64,000 nt of DNA, taken from NCBI GenBank assembly GCA_009760855.2, contig WPIO01000102.1, forward strand, positions 432,001 through 496,000, read 5' to 3'. Below the pieces are notes generated by a model that made no database searches, had not been told where the DNA came from, and worked only from the letters and a program-made list of their open reading frames with translations. Shown here one piece after another: positions 46,427 to 57,331 of this stretch (the stretch's first letter is position 1; the number at the start of each line of letters is the position of its first letter). The DNA is from Cristatella mucedo. Lineage: Eukaryota > Bryozoa > Phylactolaemata > Cristatellidae. Both the position numbers and the translations under genes were made by a program.

Positions 46427-48028
46427 ATGTTGCTAAAAAAAAAGAAGAAGAAAGAAGGCGAGGATGGCTTTACGCAGATTGTGATATCTGGATTGATACA
46501 AGGCTTAGGAACACTGTTTTCTAGGATATCTGGTCTTATTAGGGATATTTTGATGGCCAGAGTGCTTGGCGCATCTGCCTTAACTGACGCTTTTTTTATA
46601 TCCTTTAAAATTCCTAATTCGATAAGAAAATTGATTGGAGAAGGAGCTATGTCTACTGTTTTTGTGCCACTTTTTATAGAAAGAAAATTAAAAGGAGTCA
46701 GAGAGTCGAGAGAATTTACTGGAATAATTTTTCTAACCCTTGGAGCAATAACTTTTGGACTAACAATGCTTGGAGAGGTTTTTGCAGAACAGATAATCAA
46801 TTTTGCGGCACCTGGTTTTGCAAAAAATCAAGATATCAGGGAAAAGGCTATAATATTACTGCGTATCATGCTGCCTTCGATGTTTTTCACCATATCAATC
46901 TCAACTCTTGGAGGTGCATTAAATGGCATGAAGAAGTTTTTTTACTTCGCCATTATGCCTCTGATAATTAACGTAACAATTACAATTTTCTTACTACTGC
47001 CAAACACCATCTTCCAAGACAAATACAGCGACATAGCAGCATCGATTAACCTAGCCGGAATCATTCAATTATTATTGATGATTTACTCATGTCATCATCA
47101 CAAAATTTTGCCAATTATCTCCTTTAAGTGGGGTAAAATCAAAGGTAATGTTGGAGTTTTTTTTATAAGATTATTGCCAATTTTATTTGGCCAGGGCGTT
47201 TTTCAGATAAACATGTTTGTGGATGCAATTTTTGCCAGCATGACAGACTCAACAGCATCTTATCTTTATTATACAGATAGATTGCACCAGTTTGCCGTTA
47301 GCATTATTGGCCACACTCTTGGCATAGTTGCTTTGCCAATTCTGGCGCAACACATAAAAAATAATAATATGAAAGAGGCAACAGAAGTTAAAAGCCAATG
47401 CATCTCCCTTTCCAGCATCTGGAGCATGCCAGCGGCAGCATGCTTGGCAGCACTTTCTGGAGTTATTGTGGAAATTATCTATAAACATGGAGCTTTCGAT
47501 TCAACTGACACAAATCATGTTTCTACAATGCTTTCTATAGCCTGCATCAGCATTCCTTTTATCTCTGCAAACAGAATATATTATTCCTGTCTATATGCAA
47601 TAGATAAAATAAAAACCACAGTTGCCATTGGTCTTTGCAGCGTTGTGTCCAACATCACATTAAACAACCTGCTACATGAAGCATTTCCTCATTATTCCGT
47701 CATAATTTCCACAACATCATCTTGTATTTTTGAGTGGTTTTTGCTTAACATGATAGTAAATTACAGATATAAATTCGCACCAAAAAACATCAAAACCTTT
47801 ACCATAACAATTAAGGCTTTGGCTGTTTCTTTGGCTCTTGGTTACAGCTGTCATGCAGCGGAGCAATATTTTGACTTACTTGGCAGCCTGAAATATGTAA
47901 AACTGACCGCAATAATTTTCATCAGCATCTTAGCTTACTGTATGGCCATGATATCCATAGGCGGCATGAAGGCCGAAATAGTTTTTTCTCTTATTAATAG
48001 ATTGAAGCTAAAATTTAAGGCCAATTAG
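46427..48028 (+). CDS. murJ: Lipid II flippase MurJ (MviN)
   Basis: Flips lipid II across the inner membrane for peptidoglycan assembly. 533 residues with about 14 membrane segments. Family landmarks: SRISGLIRDILMARVLGASA, LTDAFFISFKIPN, RKLIGEGAMSTVFVPLF, MLPSMFFTISISTLGGALNG and HTLGIVALPILAQHI. The N-terminus (MLLKKKKKKEGEDGF) is unusually Lys-rich and encoded by an A9 run, a possible slippage site. ppsR begins one base after its stop. Confidence 0.95.
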   Translation: MLLKKKKKKEGEDGFTQIVISGLIQGLGTLFSRISGLIRDILMARVLGASALTDAFFISFKIPNSIRKLIGEGAMSTVFVPLFIERKLKGVRESREFTGIIFLTLGAITFGLTMLGEVFAEQIINFAAPGFAKNQDIREKAIILLRIMLPSMFFTISISTLGGALNGMKKFFYFAIMPLIINVTITIFLLLPNTIFQDKYSDIAASINLAGIIQLLLMIYSCHHHKILPIISFKWGKIKGNVGVFFIRLLPILFGQGVFQINMFVDAIFASMTDSTASYLYYTDRLHQFAVSIIGHTLGIVALPILAQHIKNNNMKEATEVKSQCISLSSIWSMPAAACLAALSGVIVEIIYKHGAFDSTDTNHVSTMLSIACISIPFISANRIYYSCLYAIDKIKTTVAIGLCSVVSNITLNNLLHEAFPHYSVIISTTSSCIFEWFLLNMIVNYRYKFAPKNIKTFTITIKALAVSLALGYSCHAAEQYFDLLGSLKYVKLTAIIFISILAYCMAMISIGGMKAEIVFSLINRLKLKFKAN

Positions 48029-48029
48029 T

Positions 48030-48845
48030 ATGCAAAAAATAAATATGCACCTCATAACAGATTCCACCGGTGAAACAATAAGCAACATCGCCAACGTAAT
48101 AATGTCGCAATTTCCTGGCTATAAGGCGGAAATTTTTTTATGGCCATTTATTCAGCATAAATCACAGCTAGAGGTAGTTATTGGCGCAATAGAAAAAAAA
48201 CCAGGACTGGCGCTTTACACCATTATTAAGCCAGAATTTATTTCTATTTTAGAGAAAAAATTTGCAGAAAACACAAGGGTAAAAATTATACCAACTCTTT
48301 CGCAGGCTGTTTTTCAGTGCTCTGCCCACATTGGTGCCAATCTAAATCAAATAGAGGGTCGAACAGAAGTAAAAGACGGAGAATATCAACATAGAATGGA
48401 TGCAATTACCTACACCATGAACCATGACGATGGAAAGCTAATGGAGGAAATGTATGAAGCGGAAATAATGCTCATTGGCGTATCCAGAACATCTAAAACA
48501 CCAACTGGGCTTTACTTGGCCTACAGGGGATATAAGGTCATCAATATTCCATTTGTAAGCGTACAAACAATGAGGCCAGAGCTAATTGCAAAATTCAAAG
48601 GCATTATTATAGGACTAAGTATAGATTCGCAAAGATTACTACAGTTACGCAAAAATAGAATGAGCGACCAAAAAGAACAAATCCATTGCCAAAATTACAT
48701 CAATTTGGAATCCATAGAAGACGAGCTAAATAGATGTAGACGATTTTTAAACACTCTAAATTGCCACATTATAGACGTAACAACAAAATCTGTTGAAGAA
48801 ATATCGGCCCATATAATTAAAATTCACAACCTAGTAAGGGATTAA
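48030..48845 (+). CDS. ppsR: Pyruvate,phosphate dikinase / PEP synthase regulatory protein (DUF299 kinase-phosphorylase)
   Basis: A bifunctional ADP-dependent Ser/Thr kinase and Pi-dependent pyrophosphorylase that switches PPDK or PEP synthase. N-terminus INMHLITDSTGETISNIANV, the P-loop region IGVSRTSKTPTGLYLAYRG, then YKVINIPFV and IGLSIDSQRLLQLRKNRM are diagnostic. 271 aa is normal. The partner dikinase gene is outside the window; in Alphaproteobacteria PPDK is the more likely target. Separated from murJ by one base, so co-transcribed. Confidence 0.94.
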   Translation: MQKINMHLITDSTGETISNIANVIMSQFPGYKAEIFLWPFIQHKSQLEVVIGAIEKKPGLALYTIIKPEFISILEKKFAENTRVKIIPTLSQAVFQCSAHIGANLNQIEGRTEVKDGEYQHRMDAITYTMNHDDGKLMEEMYEAEIMLIGVSRTSKTPTGLYLAYRGYKVINIPFVSVQTMRPELIAKFKGIIIGLSIDSQRLLQLRKNRMSDQKEQIHCQNYINLESIEDELNRCRRFLNTLNCHIIDVTTKSVEEISAHIIKIHNLVRD

Positions 48846-49019
48846 TTTAAGTAAAAAAATTGCCAAAACAACTTCAATAAAAAGCAAGATGCAAGAAATT
48901 GGCAAAAGCAAATTTACTTCGCAATTTATCCATGACTAAAAATAAATAACAAACCAAAAAATAATCATGATTGAATTAATAATTAAAAGCTTTATTTGGC
49001 ACCAACACCTCCCCTCCCA

Positions 49020-49049
49020 ACAAATCATATATAATTATATATGATTTGT
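49020..49049. repeat. Perfect 30-bp palindrome at the edge of the IS1-like relic
   Basis: ACAAATCATATATAA is followed directly by its reverse complement. Its left part, ACAAATCATATA, recurs at 49181-49192 inside the relic. It may be a former end of the element, its target site or a terminator-like hairpin. Confidence 0.7.
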
Positions 49050-49053
49050 GATT

Positions 49054-49880
49054 TGTAAACATTGTTCCTTAATAAGCCTTATAAACAAGGGTTTGATAAG
49101 TTAAGAAAACAAAGGTTTTGTGTAAAAGTTGTAAAAAATGTCAAATTGTACATTTTGATGAAAGCAACAAAATATGATGTACAAATCATATAAACCACAT
49201 TGATATTAATATTAATATTATTCTCTGAGGGAAATAATTATCGCAGAACTGCAAGAATTTTAAGCAAAATGTTTGATAAAAAAATTTCATATCAATTAAT
49301 GGTTCACTGGGTTAAAAATAAAGCTACACAGTTACCTATCAACACAAGTAAGCATTATGCTTGTTGCGATATTGTAATCGTTGCAATGGATGAACTTTAT
49401 ACTTTTTTAACAACGAAAAAATCAAACCAGAATTTGGATTGCTGTTGAGAGAGGCTCTCTGTGTTGGTTTGCATTTTATCTAGGCTCTGGTTTGGAAATT
49501 TGTTCTGGTTTGGAAATTTCTGCAAAAAGAATGTTAGAAAAAATTCTTCTTCATCATGATATAAAAATTATTGCAACAGATGATAATTTTACTTATAATG
49601 CTGATGCCTTTTTGCCAAGTAAAGTTAAGCATTTGGTCTTAAAAAGTGAAACTTGTTTGGTGGAAAGCTTTAATGTAAAAATGAGGCATTATATTCCTTG
49701 TTTAGCCCATAAAGCAAAGGCTTATGTTAAATCTAGAGAGGCTTTAAACAAGGTAATGCAATTTTTATGCTTAGAGGGGAAGTTTGTAAATGAATTTGTT
49801 GGTTGGTGTCTTAAAAAACAATTACAGGCTGCAATTATTTACGCCATGCAATATGAGAAAAAAAACGCATTCAAAAAATA
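49054..49880 (+). pseudogene. Degraded IS1-family insertion element (InsA/InsB-like transposase)
   Basis: A zinc-finger start CKHCSLIS (49054), then with frame changes RFCVK and CKKCQIVHFDES, then SEGNNYRRTARILSKMF and QLMVHWVKNK (helix-turn-helix), MDELYTFLTTKKSNQ (first catalytic Asp), after a frameshift near 49435 RIWIAVERGSLCWFAFYLGS, ATDDNFTYNADAF (second Asp) and CLVESFNVKMRHYIPCLAHK (catalytic Glu). This is the IS1 transposase layout. At least three disruptions are visible, including a small tandem duplication of TCTGGTTTGGAAATTT near 49485. The frame runs on into antisense clpX, so the right end of the element is lost or lies at about 49860-49890. Confidence 0.85.
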
Positions 49881-49887
49881 CCAGATA

Positions 49888-51267
49888 TCATTCTCCGCTT
49901 TTTTTAGAAACAGCATTGATTTCTTTTGGCGTCCAGGATGGATTTTCTTTTTCGCCTTTATTTGCTATCAATTTATCGGAAATAGCCTCAGCTTTCTCGT
50001 AAACAAATTTACACTGCTCCAAGCCCCTAACAACAGCACCACTTACCACTACTTCTGCAAGATTTTTCATAGCCGGAGCTTGATACATTGCATCAAAAAG
50101 CAAGTTTTCCATAATAGACCTCAAGCCACGTGCACCTATTTTCTTCTTAATAGCCTTTGCAACAATTTCATCCAAGGCATCGTCAGTTAAAGTTAGTCCA
50201 ACTCCATCCATCGCAAATAATTTTTTATATTGCTTCATGAGGGCGTTTTTTGGCTTACAAAGAACATTGAGAAGATCTTCTTTCTGCAGCTCAACCAAAG
50301 GAGCAATAACTGGCAATCTGCCCATAAACTCTGGAATCATTCCATACTTAACCAAATCGGTATTTTCAACTCGTGCCATAATAGCACCATCTTGATTGTC
50401 TGACTTTCCAGAGACGCTGGCCACAAATCCAATGGAAGACTTGTTTTCCCTATCACCAATGATTTTTTCTATACCAGCAAAGGCTCCGCCGCAAATAAAC
50501 AAGATGTTTTTCGTGTCAACTTGGATATATTCCTGCTGTGGATGCTTTCTGCCGCCCTGAGGGGGTATGGAAGAAATTGTTCCTTCTAAAATTTTTAACA
50601 AAGCCTGCTGAACCCCCTCTCCAGAAACATCTCTGGTAATAGATGGTCCGTCGCCTTTTCTAGCAATTTTGTCAATTTCATCTATATAAACTATCCCTCT
50701 TTGAGCATCTTCAACCTTAAAGGATGCATTTTGCAAAAGACGCAAAATAACATTCTCCACGTCCTCACCAACATATCCAGCTTCTGTTAGAGTTGTAGCG
50801 TCTGCTATTGCAAAAGGTACATTTAACATTTTTGCAATAGTTTGTGCAATAAGTGTTTTTCCACAACCTGTTGGCCCTATTAGCAGAATATTTGATTTTG
50901 CCAACTCAGTATCCATCAGGCCGCCGTCAACCTCCTTGAAAGATTTACTGGAAATTCTTTTATAATGATTGTAAACCGCAACGGATATGATTTTTTTCGC
51001 AACATCTTGACCTATAACATATTGATCTAAAAATGATCTAATTTCCTCTGGAGCCGCAATTTTGTCTCCCATTATTTTCGCTTCTTGGCTTGAATTAGAA
51101 CTTAATATTGCATCATCGGCAGCCACTATCTCGTGACATAAATCTATACACTCATTGCAGATAAATACATTCGGACCTGCAATTAATTTTTTTACTTCAT
51201 GTTGCCCCTTACCACAAAAAGAACAATATAAAATCTTGCCCCCACTTCCTCCAGCACTATTAGCCAT
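49888..51267 (-). CDS. clpX: ATP-dependent Clp protease ATP-binding subunit ClpX
   Basis: AAA+ unfoldase feeding substrates to ClpP. Zinc-binding domain: Cys15, 18, 37 and 40 (YCSFC...ICNEC). Walker [13 protein letters not shown] (about residue 129), the pore loop GYVGEDV, Walker [28 protein letters not shown], the ClpP-contacting IGF-type loop [12 protein letters not shown] and sensor-2 [10 protein letters not shown]. The C-terminal tail after ~430 is about 25 residues longer than usual ([18 protein letters not shown]) and ends next to the IS1-like relic, so the insertion may have shaped it. Gene order clpP-clpX with a 14-base gap. Confidence 0.97.
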   Translation of the reverse strand: MANSAGGSGGKILYCSFCGKGQHEVKKLIAGPNVFICNECIDLCHEIVAADDAILSSNSSQEAKIMGDKIAAPEEIRSFLDQYVIGQDVAKKIISVAVYNHYKRISSKSFKEVDGGLMDTELAKSNILLIGPTGCGKTLIAQTIAKMLNVPFAIADATTLTEAGYVGEDVENVILRLLQNASFKVEDAQRGIVYIDEIDKIARKGDGPSITRDVSGEGVQQALLKILEGTISSIPPQGGRKHPQQEYIQVDTKNILFICGGAFAGIEKIIGDRENKSSIGFVASVSGKSDNQDGAIMARVENTDLVKYGMIPEFMGRLPVIAPLVELQKEDLLNVLCKPKNALMKQYKKLFAMDGVGLTLTDDALDEIVAKAIKKKIGARGLRSIMENLLFDAMYQAPAMKNLAEVVVSGAVVRGLEQCKFVYEKAEAISDKLIANKGEKENPSWTPKEINAVSKKSGE

Positions 51268-51281
51268 AAAAAACCATTAAA

Positions 51282-51953
51282 TTAATTAGAATCTGAGTTG
51301 TTTTTTATCATACTCTGAACCACCACATCTGACCTTTTGGCAATAACGTGATCAACTAGTCCAAAATCTTTTGCCGCCTCTGCGTTCATAAAATTATCGC
51401 GTTCCATACTGCGGTCTACAACTTCCTTTGTTTGGCCGGTATGATGAACGTAAATATCATTCAACCTCCTCTTCAAAGCCAACATCTCCTTCGCATGAAT
51501 TTCTACGTCAGTAACTTGACCGCTATAGCCACCAGATGGCTGATGAATCATGATACGAGAATTTGGAAGGGAAAAACGCTTACCCTTGGTGCCTGCTGTT
51601 AAAATTAAAGAACCTGCAGAACAGGCCTGACCAATACAAATAGTTGCGACATCTGGGGAAATAAATTGCATGGTATCGTAAATTGCCATTGCAGAAGTTA
51701 CAACACCTCCAGGAGAGTTGATGTACATGAAAATATCTTTATTGGGATTTTCTGCCTCCAAAAACAACAACTGGGCTACAATCAAAGAAGACATGTGATC
51801 ATTAAAATCCGTACATAGAAAAATAATTCGCTCCTTAAGCAACCTAGAATATATATCGTAAGACCTCTCTCCCTTTGCAGTTTGCTCCACAACCATTGGC
51901 ACTAATGAGCCAGCGGTAATATCAACAATCTTGGAAGTTTTTTCACCAAACAT
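51282..51953 (-). CDS. clpP: ATP-dependent Clp protease proteolytic subunit ClpP
   Basis: Serine protease that forms the tetradecameric chamber. Catalytic Ser112 in IGQACSAGS (family GQAAS; here Cys precedes Ser), His137 in [10 protein letters not shown] and Asp in [27 protein letters not shown] and [19 protein letters not shown] are typical. 223 aa, first gene of clpP-clpX. tig is not adjacent. Confidence 0.97.
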   Translation of the reverse strand: MFGEKTSKIVDITAGSLVPMVVEQTAKGERSYDIYSRLLKERIIFLCTDFNDHMSSLIVAQLLFLEAENPNKDIFMYINSPGGVVTSAMAIYDTMQFISPDVATICIGQACSAGSLILTAGTKGKRFSLPNSRIMIHQPSGGYSGQVTDVEIHAKEMLALKRRLNDIYVHHTGQTKEVVDRSMERDNFMNAEAAKDFGLVDHVIAKRSDVVVQSMIKNNSDSN

Positions 51954-52818
51954 AACAAAACAAATAACAAGTCTAAAATTAACGCCAATACATAGTTATT
52001 AGCTATTAAATGCAATGCATTTTTTATTTTATTTTTTAATTCAAAAAATAATGTACAATAAAATGGACTAGCTTATAAAAAATAAAATGACTGTAAAAAA
52101 ATTTTCCCAGGAGTTCAGAGGCATATCACAACTAAATGTAGTTGTAAAATTGCAATTCTTTACTGTGGAAATTTAAGAAAATATCGCACCAATGGAGCTT
52201 GAAATTAATGCTGGTATTTTGCATTTCAATTTAATGAAAAACACCAAACACACCATAAAAAAAATAAATTAATGCAACAAATATGATATTTTTCGGCAAT
52301 AAAATTTATTAAAAACAATCAATGATACAAATTTATCATGAAAGAAAAATTACAACATCAACAAGAAAAATTACACCTCAAGTATACAAAATAGATGTGT
52401 GAAAATATGATGAAAAAATGCCAATAATGGAAAGAGAGAGTTGGAAATTTTTTACAATATGGATAATTGTCACAAGATACAATTTAAGTATCCAATTCAT
52501 TAATATTTTAGTTTAGCTAAAACAATGACAACAACTTTGCCAATAATAACCTTTATCAAATAATTATCGCGATGTACAATTTTTTACAATTACATCACAA
52601 AAAATTCCCATCATCTGTAAAAAAACAAATAAAAATTACACATTTAAGAATAAATTATGTTTTACCATGTGCTGAACTGCTATTTACAACAATAAATGCC
52701 AAAAAAAGAATTAAATGAACATGATGCTCAAATAAATTGGACTATAAAAACCAAAGAATAAAAAAGAAACAATAATTAAATAAACCCAAAACTACAGATA
52801 ACCAAAAAAGCAAAATCG
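51954..52818. other. Non-coding region of about 865 bases
   Basis: AT-rich spacer holding the clpP promoter at its left end. No convincing ORF or RNA on either strand. Confidence 0.5.
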
Positions 52819-54051
52819 CTACACCTTCAACAGAACACCGGCATAAAAATCAACAATTTGAACAATTGAGGCACTTAGACTAGAACCTGCTGGCGTTAAG
52901 AGATTGCCAACAATCTTATCTGCACCTGTATAAAGCATTACATTTGTATTAGACCGCAATCCCCAAACAAAGGAAACACTTCTACCGAATGCAATTTGAT
53001 TCTCAAGCCCAAGCCTAAGACCTACCCTACCTCCTAAATCCTGAGATGAAAACCAACCATCATATGATGTACTTGACATATAATCTAGACCGTTAACAAG
53101 CCTTGTTGAGCTATTAAAGCTAAGCACGCCTCCGGAAAATAAACAATCGAACACAACTGTTGATCTATAAGATATATTGTGACTAATTCTAAAACCCATC
53201 ACGGCTCCAAGGGAAAGAAAATTGCTCATCTTAAGATGTTCCTGAACATTTGTCGACCCAAACACGCCATTTGCAACTCCACTTGTATATGAGTTTCTGT
53301 AATCACCGTAAAGCAAATCCACACCAACTATCAAAGATGCTCTGCCTTCGTTGTCACTAAAGTGACGACCATCTATTCCAAACAAAATTTTACCATCAGT
53401 AATGTTACCCGATAAAGTAAAGGCGGCTGGATTTGCAACTTCAGTAACTGTCTGCTGAACTGCACCAACCCCAGAGCCAGAAAGATGCCAATTGGCACCA
53501 GTTAACAAATTCGATGCAATATCCAAAATCAAAAATGTCCGTGCTCCAGTGTGCAACGTTGAGACCAAGCCAACGTAACCAGAGCCAGCCAAAGTACCAT
53601 TGGCATTATAGGTGGCATTAGAAGAAAGGGAAATATTTTTTACAATGAAATTATCGTAAAAAAACAATCCACCACCACCTATTAATGCTAGTTGATATTT
53701 ATGAAGTCTGTTGAATGATCTATCTTCGGCACCAGTTGCACCTTCGTGAGTATTTGGAACACCGATGCGTTTTTTTTGCTCCATACTAACAACTTCTTCG
53801 GATTGAGTAGAAAGAACTTGAGGTTCTGATTCGTTAAAAAAACCCTCATTGGCTGAAGCGTAGTCAAAAACTCTTTTTTTTGCATTATTTACGCCACCAA
53901 TCTGAGAAGAAACAACGGCTTTAGCAGGAGCAACGTTAGTGGTTGAGGTCGGCTTTGCCGTATCGGCTGAGCAAAATATTGAAGTAGAGGTGTAAAAAAA
54001 TACAGCAACAATAAAACAATAAAGTAAGGAAATCGAGTATTTTACGCACAT
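52819..54051 (-). CDS. Putative outer-membrane beta-barrel protein (about 410 aa)
   Basis: From ATG 54051 the protein begins MCVKYSISLLYCFIVAVFFY, a signal peptide with likely cleavage around SIFCSA. An earlier ATG at 54120 would bury it. A polar linker (SADTAKPTSTTNVAPAK onward, to about residue 110) precedes a barrel-like domain of alternating strands (ARTFLILDIASNLLTGANW, GRASLIVGVDLLYGDY, FLSLGAVMGFRISHNISYR, GGRVGLRLGLENQIAFGRSV) rich in Gly, Ser and aromatic residues. It ends VDFYAGVLLKV, lacking the terminal Phe preferred by BamA. Probably surface exposed; no specific family recognised. Confidence 0.7.
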   Translation of the reverse strand: MCVKYSISLLYCFIVAVFFYTSTSIFCSADTAKPTSTTNVAPAKAVVSSQIGGVNNAKKRVFDYASANEGFFNESEPQVLSTQSEEVVSMEQKKRIGVPNTHEGATGAEDRSFNRLHKYQLALIGGGGLFFYDNFIVKNISLSSNATYNANGTLAGSGYVGLVSTLHTGARTFLILDIASNLLTGANWHLSGSGVGAVQQTVTEVANPAAFTLSGNITDGKILFGIDGRHFSDNEGRASLIVGVDLLYGDYRNSYTSGVANGVFGSTNVQEHLKMSNFLSLGAVMGFRISHNISYRSTVVFDCLFSGGVLSFNSSTRLVNGLDYMSSTSYDGWFSSQDLGGRVGLRLGLENQIAFGRSVSFVWGLRSNTNVMLYTGADKIVGNLLTPAGSSLSASIVQIVDFYAGVLLKV

Positions 54052-54120
54052 AATCGAAAATAAATAAACTTCAATATAATTAAAAACAACCCAGAAAAAA
54101 TGACTGGTAAAAACGGACAT

Positions 54121-54808
54121 ACTATTTATTTATTGATTAATTTTTACGATATCGCAAAAGTCAAGCATTTTAAACTTTTTAGTATCATGCCATTAAAATT
54201 ACAACTAAAAATAAACATCACACATAGATTGCAAATATATATAAATCAATAAATCAAAACCCACACAATACGTCTCATCGTTGCGACAAGCAACTGTGCA
54301 TTTAGACCAAATAATTAAATAACCATATATTGCCAAAAATACAAATATTAATAAAAATAAACAACAATAAACACAAAATTAATCAACCTACACCATCAAT
54401 ATAACAAAAGGCATAATTAATGCAGCTAAAACCAGAAAATGGCAAGTCAGCCACAAATCTATTCAAAAAAATTCATACAAATATCGAAGAAATTAACATT
54501 GAGAGATAAAAAATAAGATTTAAACAACAAAGCAACATGTTTTAATGAGAGAGAATTTTGACGCACTGCAGAATATAATCCAATAAAATACATCAAAATC
54601 ACACCAGCAGTAGAAAGATACATAAGACAAATATCTTTTGACAGTATATTTAAATCAAATGAATCGACTTTGATGATTATATTTTATGAATATTGACACA
54701 ATAAAATTTATACTTTAGCCACAACACATCTACAACAAAAATGTCTTTAATTTTCATAACAATTATTACTGATTGGCTGAAAAAATTCAGCAACAAATAT
54801 CAAGCTAT
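54121..54808. other. Non-coding region of about 690 bases
   Basis: AT-rich. A GCTGAA-AAAA-TTCAGC hairpin at 54776-54791 lies about 20 bases past the virB4 stop (minus strand) but has no U tract. No ORF seen. Confidence 0.45.
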
Positions 54809-57187
54809 CTAAACTTTTCTTGCCTCTCTTAAAAACACAGGCAGCCACTGCTCTGGATCGTCGCCATATTTTGCACGAAGCTCATCTAATAGCAATACGG
54901 TTGCCGTTCTGCCAGATAAAACATTTATCGGATCGCTCATGCCAGAAAGATCTAATTTTGCCACAACGCCATCGCTATCTTGCTTTAATAAAAACAATCT
55001 ACTGGATGGATCTGTATGCTTAACTATTGCAAACTCTCTTTCACTTAACATAAAAACCTCTCTATAGGCAAAAGTTGCTTTCAAGTTTGGCAGGAAAATC
55101 TGCGTCGCCGTTTGCTGAACCAATGTGTCGCTAATTTGACTTTTCGCCGCATCCTCAACAGATTGAGTTGCAAAAACAACGAAGGCATTTAGCTTTCTTA
55201 AAACCTTTAACCAGTCTTTAATTTTGGGTGCAAAAATTGGATTATCAATCAGAGCCCATGCTTCATCCAGAATGATCATGGTTGGAGTGCCATCTAAAGA
55301 TGAGTTAATTCTATGAAAAATATACAATAATACAGGGCCAAGAATGGCTTTATCCTTTAAAACCTCAGCCATTTCAAAACCAAAAACTCTTCCTGCGGAA
55401 AAATCTATGTTATCGTGATCGTTGTCAAAAACTCTCGCCTTGGCACCATCTCCGTGCCACATTTTCAGCCTTCCCGCCAAACTACCAGGCATCTCCAAAC
55501 CCAAAAAAGGCGCAATGTTTGAAAGTCTTCTTTGGTTAAAAGGGATTTTAAAATTGCCATCAACTGCGGCAGCAATTTTAGCAATATCGTCTGCCGTCAT
55601 GGGCTCACCATTAACGGTTACCAGAGTACGCATCCATTCTATCAAAAAATTGCGATTATCTGGAGTATCTGGTAATTTTAGAGGATTAAAATTACAAGGA
55701 AGACCTGGATTGATTAGAGTATAAATTCCACCAACGGCTCTTATAAATATTTCCGCACCGCGATCTTTATCGAAAAAAAATGTCCTTGGCTTGAATTTTT
55801 GCGATTGACCAGCTAAAAAATTTAGCAATACAGTCTTACCCGCACCAGTTGGACCAATAATCATGGTATGACCAACATCTCTGGCATGAAAACTAAAAAA
55901 ATATGGAGTGCCAGAAGTTGTGTTAAACACAGTGACCGCATTGCCCCAGTGGTTGCCTTTTGCCTTGCCGGAAGGATAATTATGCAACGAGGCATAGCTA
56001 GCTAAATTAAGCGTATTTATAGTAGATTTTCGCACTATGCAATCCATATTTCCTGGAAGTTGAGCCCAAAAACAAGCCTCCAGATTTACTCTTTCCCTAA
56101 CGGCATTAACTCCACAATTTGCAAATTCCACAACAACCTGAGAGACCGCAGTATCTAAAGCCTTAGGACTTTCCTCCAAACACATCACGCTTAAGTGGTG
56201 TAATCCAAAACCAAAAGCACCACTCATTGCAGAATCTAAAGCATCGTTAATTTCCTGAACCTGAGAAACTGCAACGTCTGCAGACTGAACCAACCTTCTT
56301 TGTTGTAGCTGCATTTTAGAAATAGACTGCATTCTATCGCTAAAGGCGTAAGATTGCGTCATAACAAACTCATACGGCAGCTGTAAAAAGCCATCCATTA
56401 TACCAGCATAAGTTGCAGGACGATATTCTTTAAGGCTCACAATTCCAGCATATTTATGATATCCAGGCCCGCAAACCTCTATGTATTTATCGCCAAAATA
56501 AGACCTAGTATTTGCTAAATATTTATCTATAGATGTTCGTGGTACTATCATTTTTTGCTGATAGCAAATGTTAACAATAAAACCAAAAAATTCCATCGCT
56601 TCAGAATAGGATGTGCCATTTGATTCTTCAATCTCCAGTAGTTTAATTTTATAGCTATATAAACCATTAATCAATCTATCACGCACTTCTTCCATTTCTG
56701 AGTATGCCTCTTTTAGTGCCTTTGCCGCACCATCATCTTCTCCTTTTAGTGCAGAAATTATGTTGCTTGCGGCGGAAAGCTTGCCAGTTGCCTTGCGCAC
56801 AACGGTAACATAGTGCTCATTTGCAAATGTATGGGATGGGTTGTGTTTTCTTCGCCATTGCTCATTTAGTATCTTGGAAAAAGTATCAACAAATTCACCC
56901 TCGGGAAAAGCGGCGTGTTTGCGCCTGACTGTGTGGAAATAAACCACAAAGTTATCGTTAGAAATACCCTTTAAAAGATTATTTCTGCCAGATTTTCTAG
57001 ATTCAAGATATTCATCATCGGCCGTTTCAAAAGAAAATCCACCAACTTTAATAGTGGAAAGTAAGTCACCATTCTTAGTAATTATAGTGCTGGGATTGTA
57101 ATGACAAAGATAGGGAATATAATTTGAAACGGAGTACTCGCTTCTTTCGACAGATTTATTTTTATAGCTGGCCCTAGCGGCAAACAT
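54809..57187 (-). CDS. virB4: Type IV secretion system ATPase VirB4
   Basis: Inner-membrane-associated ATPase needed for assembly and substrate transfer in the VirB/D4 (Rickettsiales rvh) secretion system. 792 aa, normal for VirB4/CagE. The N-terminal CagE/TrbE/VirB domain (YLCHYNPSTIITKNGDLLST onward) is followed by Walker A MIIGPTGAGKTVLLNFLAGQ (about residue 445), Walker B TMIILDEAWALIDNP (about 635) and VFATQSVEDAAKSQISDTLV. No other vir gene is adjacent; dispersed vir genes are typical of Rickettsiales. No SD precedes ATG 57187. Confidence 0.96.
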   Translation of the reverse strand: MFAARASYKNKSVERSEYSVSNYIPYLCHYNPSTIITKNGDLLSTIKVGGFSFETADDEYLESRKSGRNNLLKGISNDNFVVYFHTVRRKHAAFPEGEFVDTFSKILNEQWRRKHNPSHTFANEHYVTVVRKATGKLSAASNIISALKGEDDGAAKALKEAYSEMEEVRDRLINGLYSYKIKLLEIEESNGTSYSEAMEFFGFIVNICYQQKMIVPRTSIDKYLANTRSYFGDKYIEVCGPGYHKYAGIVSLKEYRPATYAGIMDGFLQLPYEFVMTQSYAFSDRMQSISKMQLQQRRLVQSADVAVSQVQEINDALDSAMSGAFGFGLHHLSVMCLEESPKALDTAVSQVVVEFANCGVNAVRERVNLEACFWAQLPGNMDCIVRKSTINTLNLASYASLHNYPSGKAKGNHWGNAVTVFNTTSGTPYFFSFHARDVGHTMIIGPTGAGKTVLLNFLAGQSQKFKPRTFFFDKDRGAEIFIRAVGGIYTLINPGLPCNFNPLKLPDTPDNRNFLIEWMRTLVTVNGEPMTADDIAKIAAAVDGNFKIPFNQRRLSNIAPFLGLEMPGSLAGRLKMWHGDGAKARVFDNDHDNIDFSAGRVFGFEMAEVLKDKAILGPVLLYIFHRINSSLDGTPTMIILDEAWALIDNPIFAPKIKDWLKVLRKLNAFVVFATQSVEDAAKSQISDTLVQQTATQIFLPNLKATFAYREVFMLSEREFAIVKHTDPSSRLFLLKQDSDGVVAKLDLSGMSDPINVLSGRTATVLLLDELRAKYGDDPEQWLPVFLREARKV

Positions 57188-57331
57188 TATGCAAAAAAAT
57201 AATAAAACAACTCTACAAAAAATGCCATGAAATAAAAACCGCTAACTGTCAAGTATGTTTTTATTTTTTTACTTGATAATTTGCATTATATTAAAAACCT
57301 ATAATCAATTAATAAATTACCAATATAAAAC

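Noticed and set aside
49400-49500. Programmed frameshift between the two transposase frames, as in IS1
   Set aside because: The change needed is +1, not the -1 used by IS1, lies inside the catalytic domain, and other lesions are present; decay explains it better.
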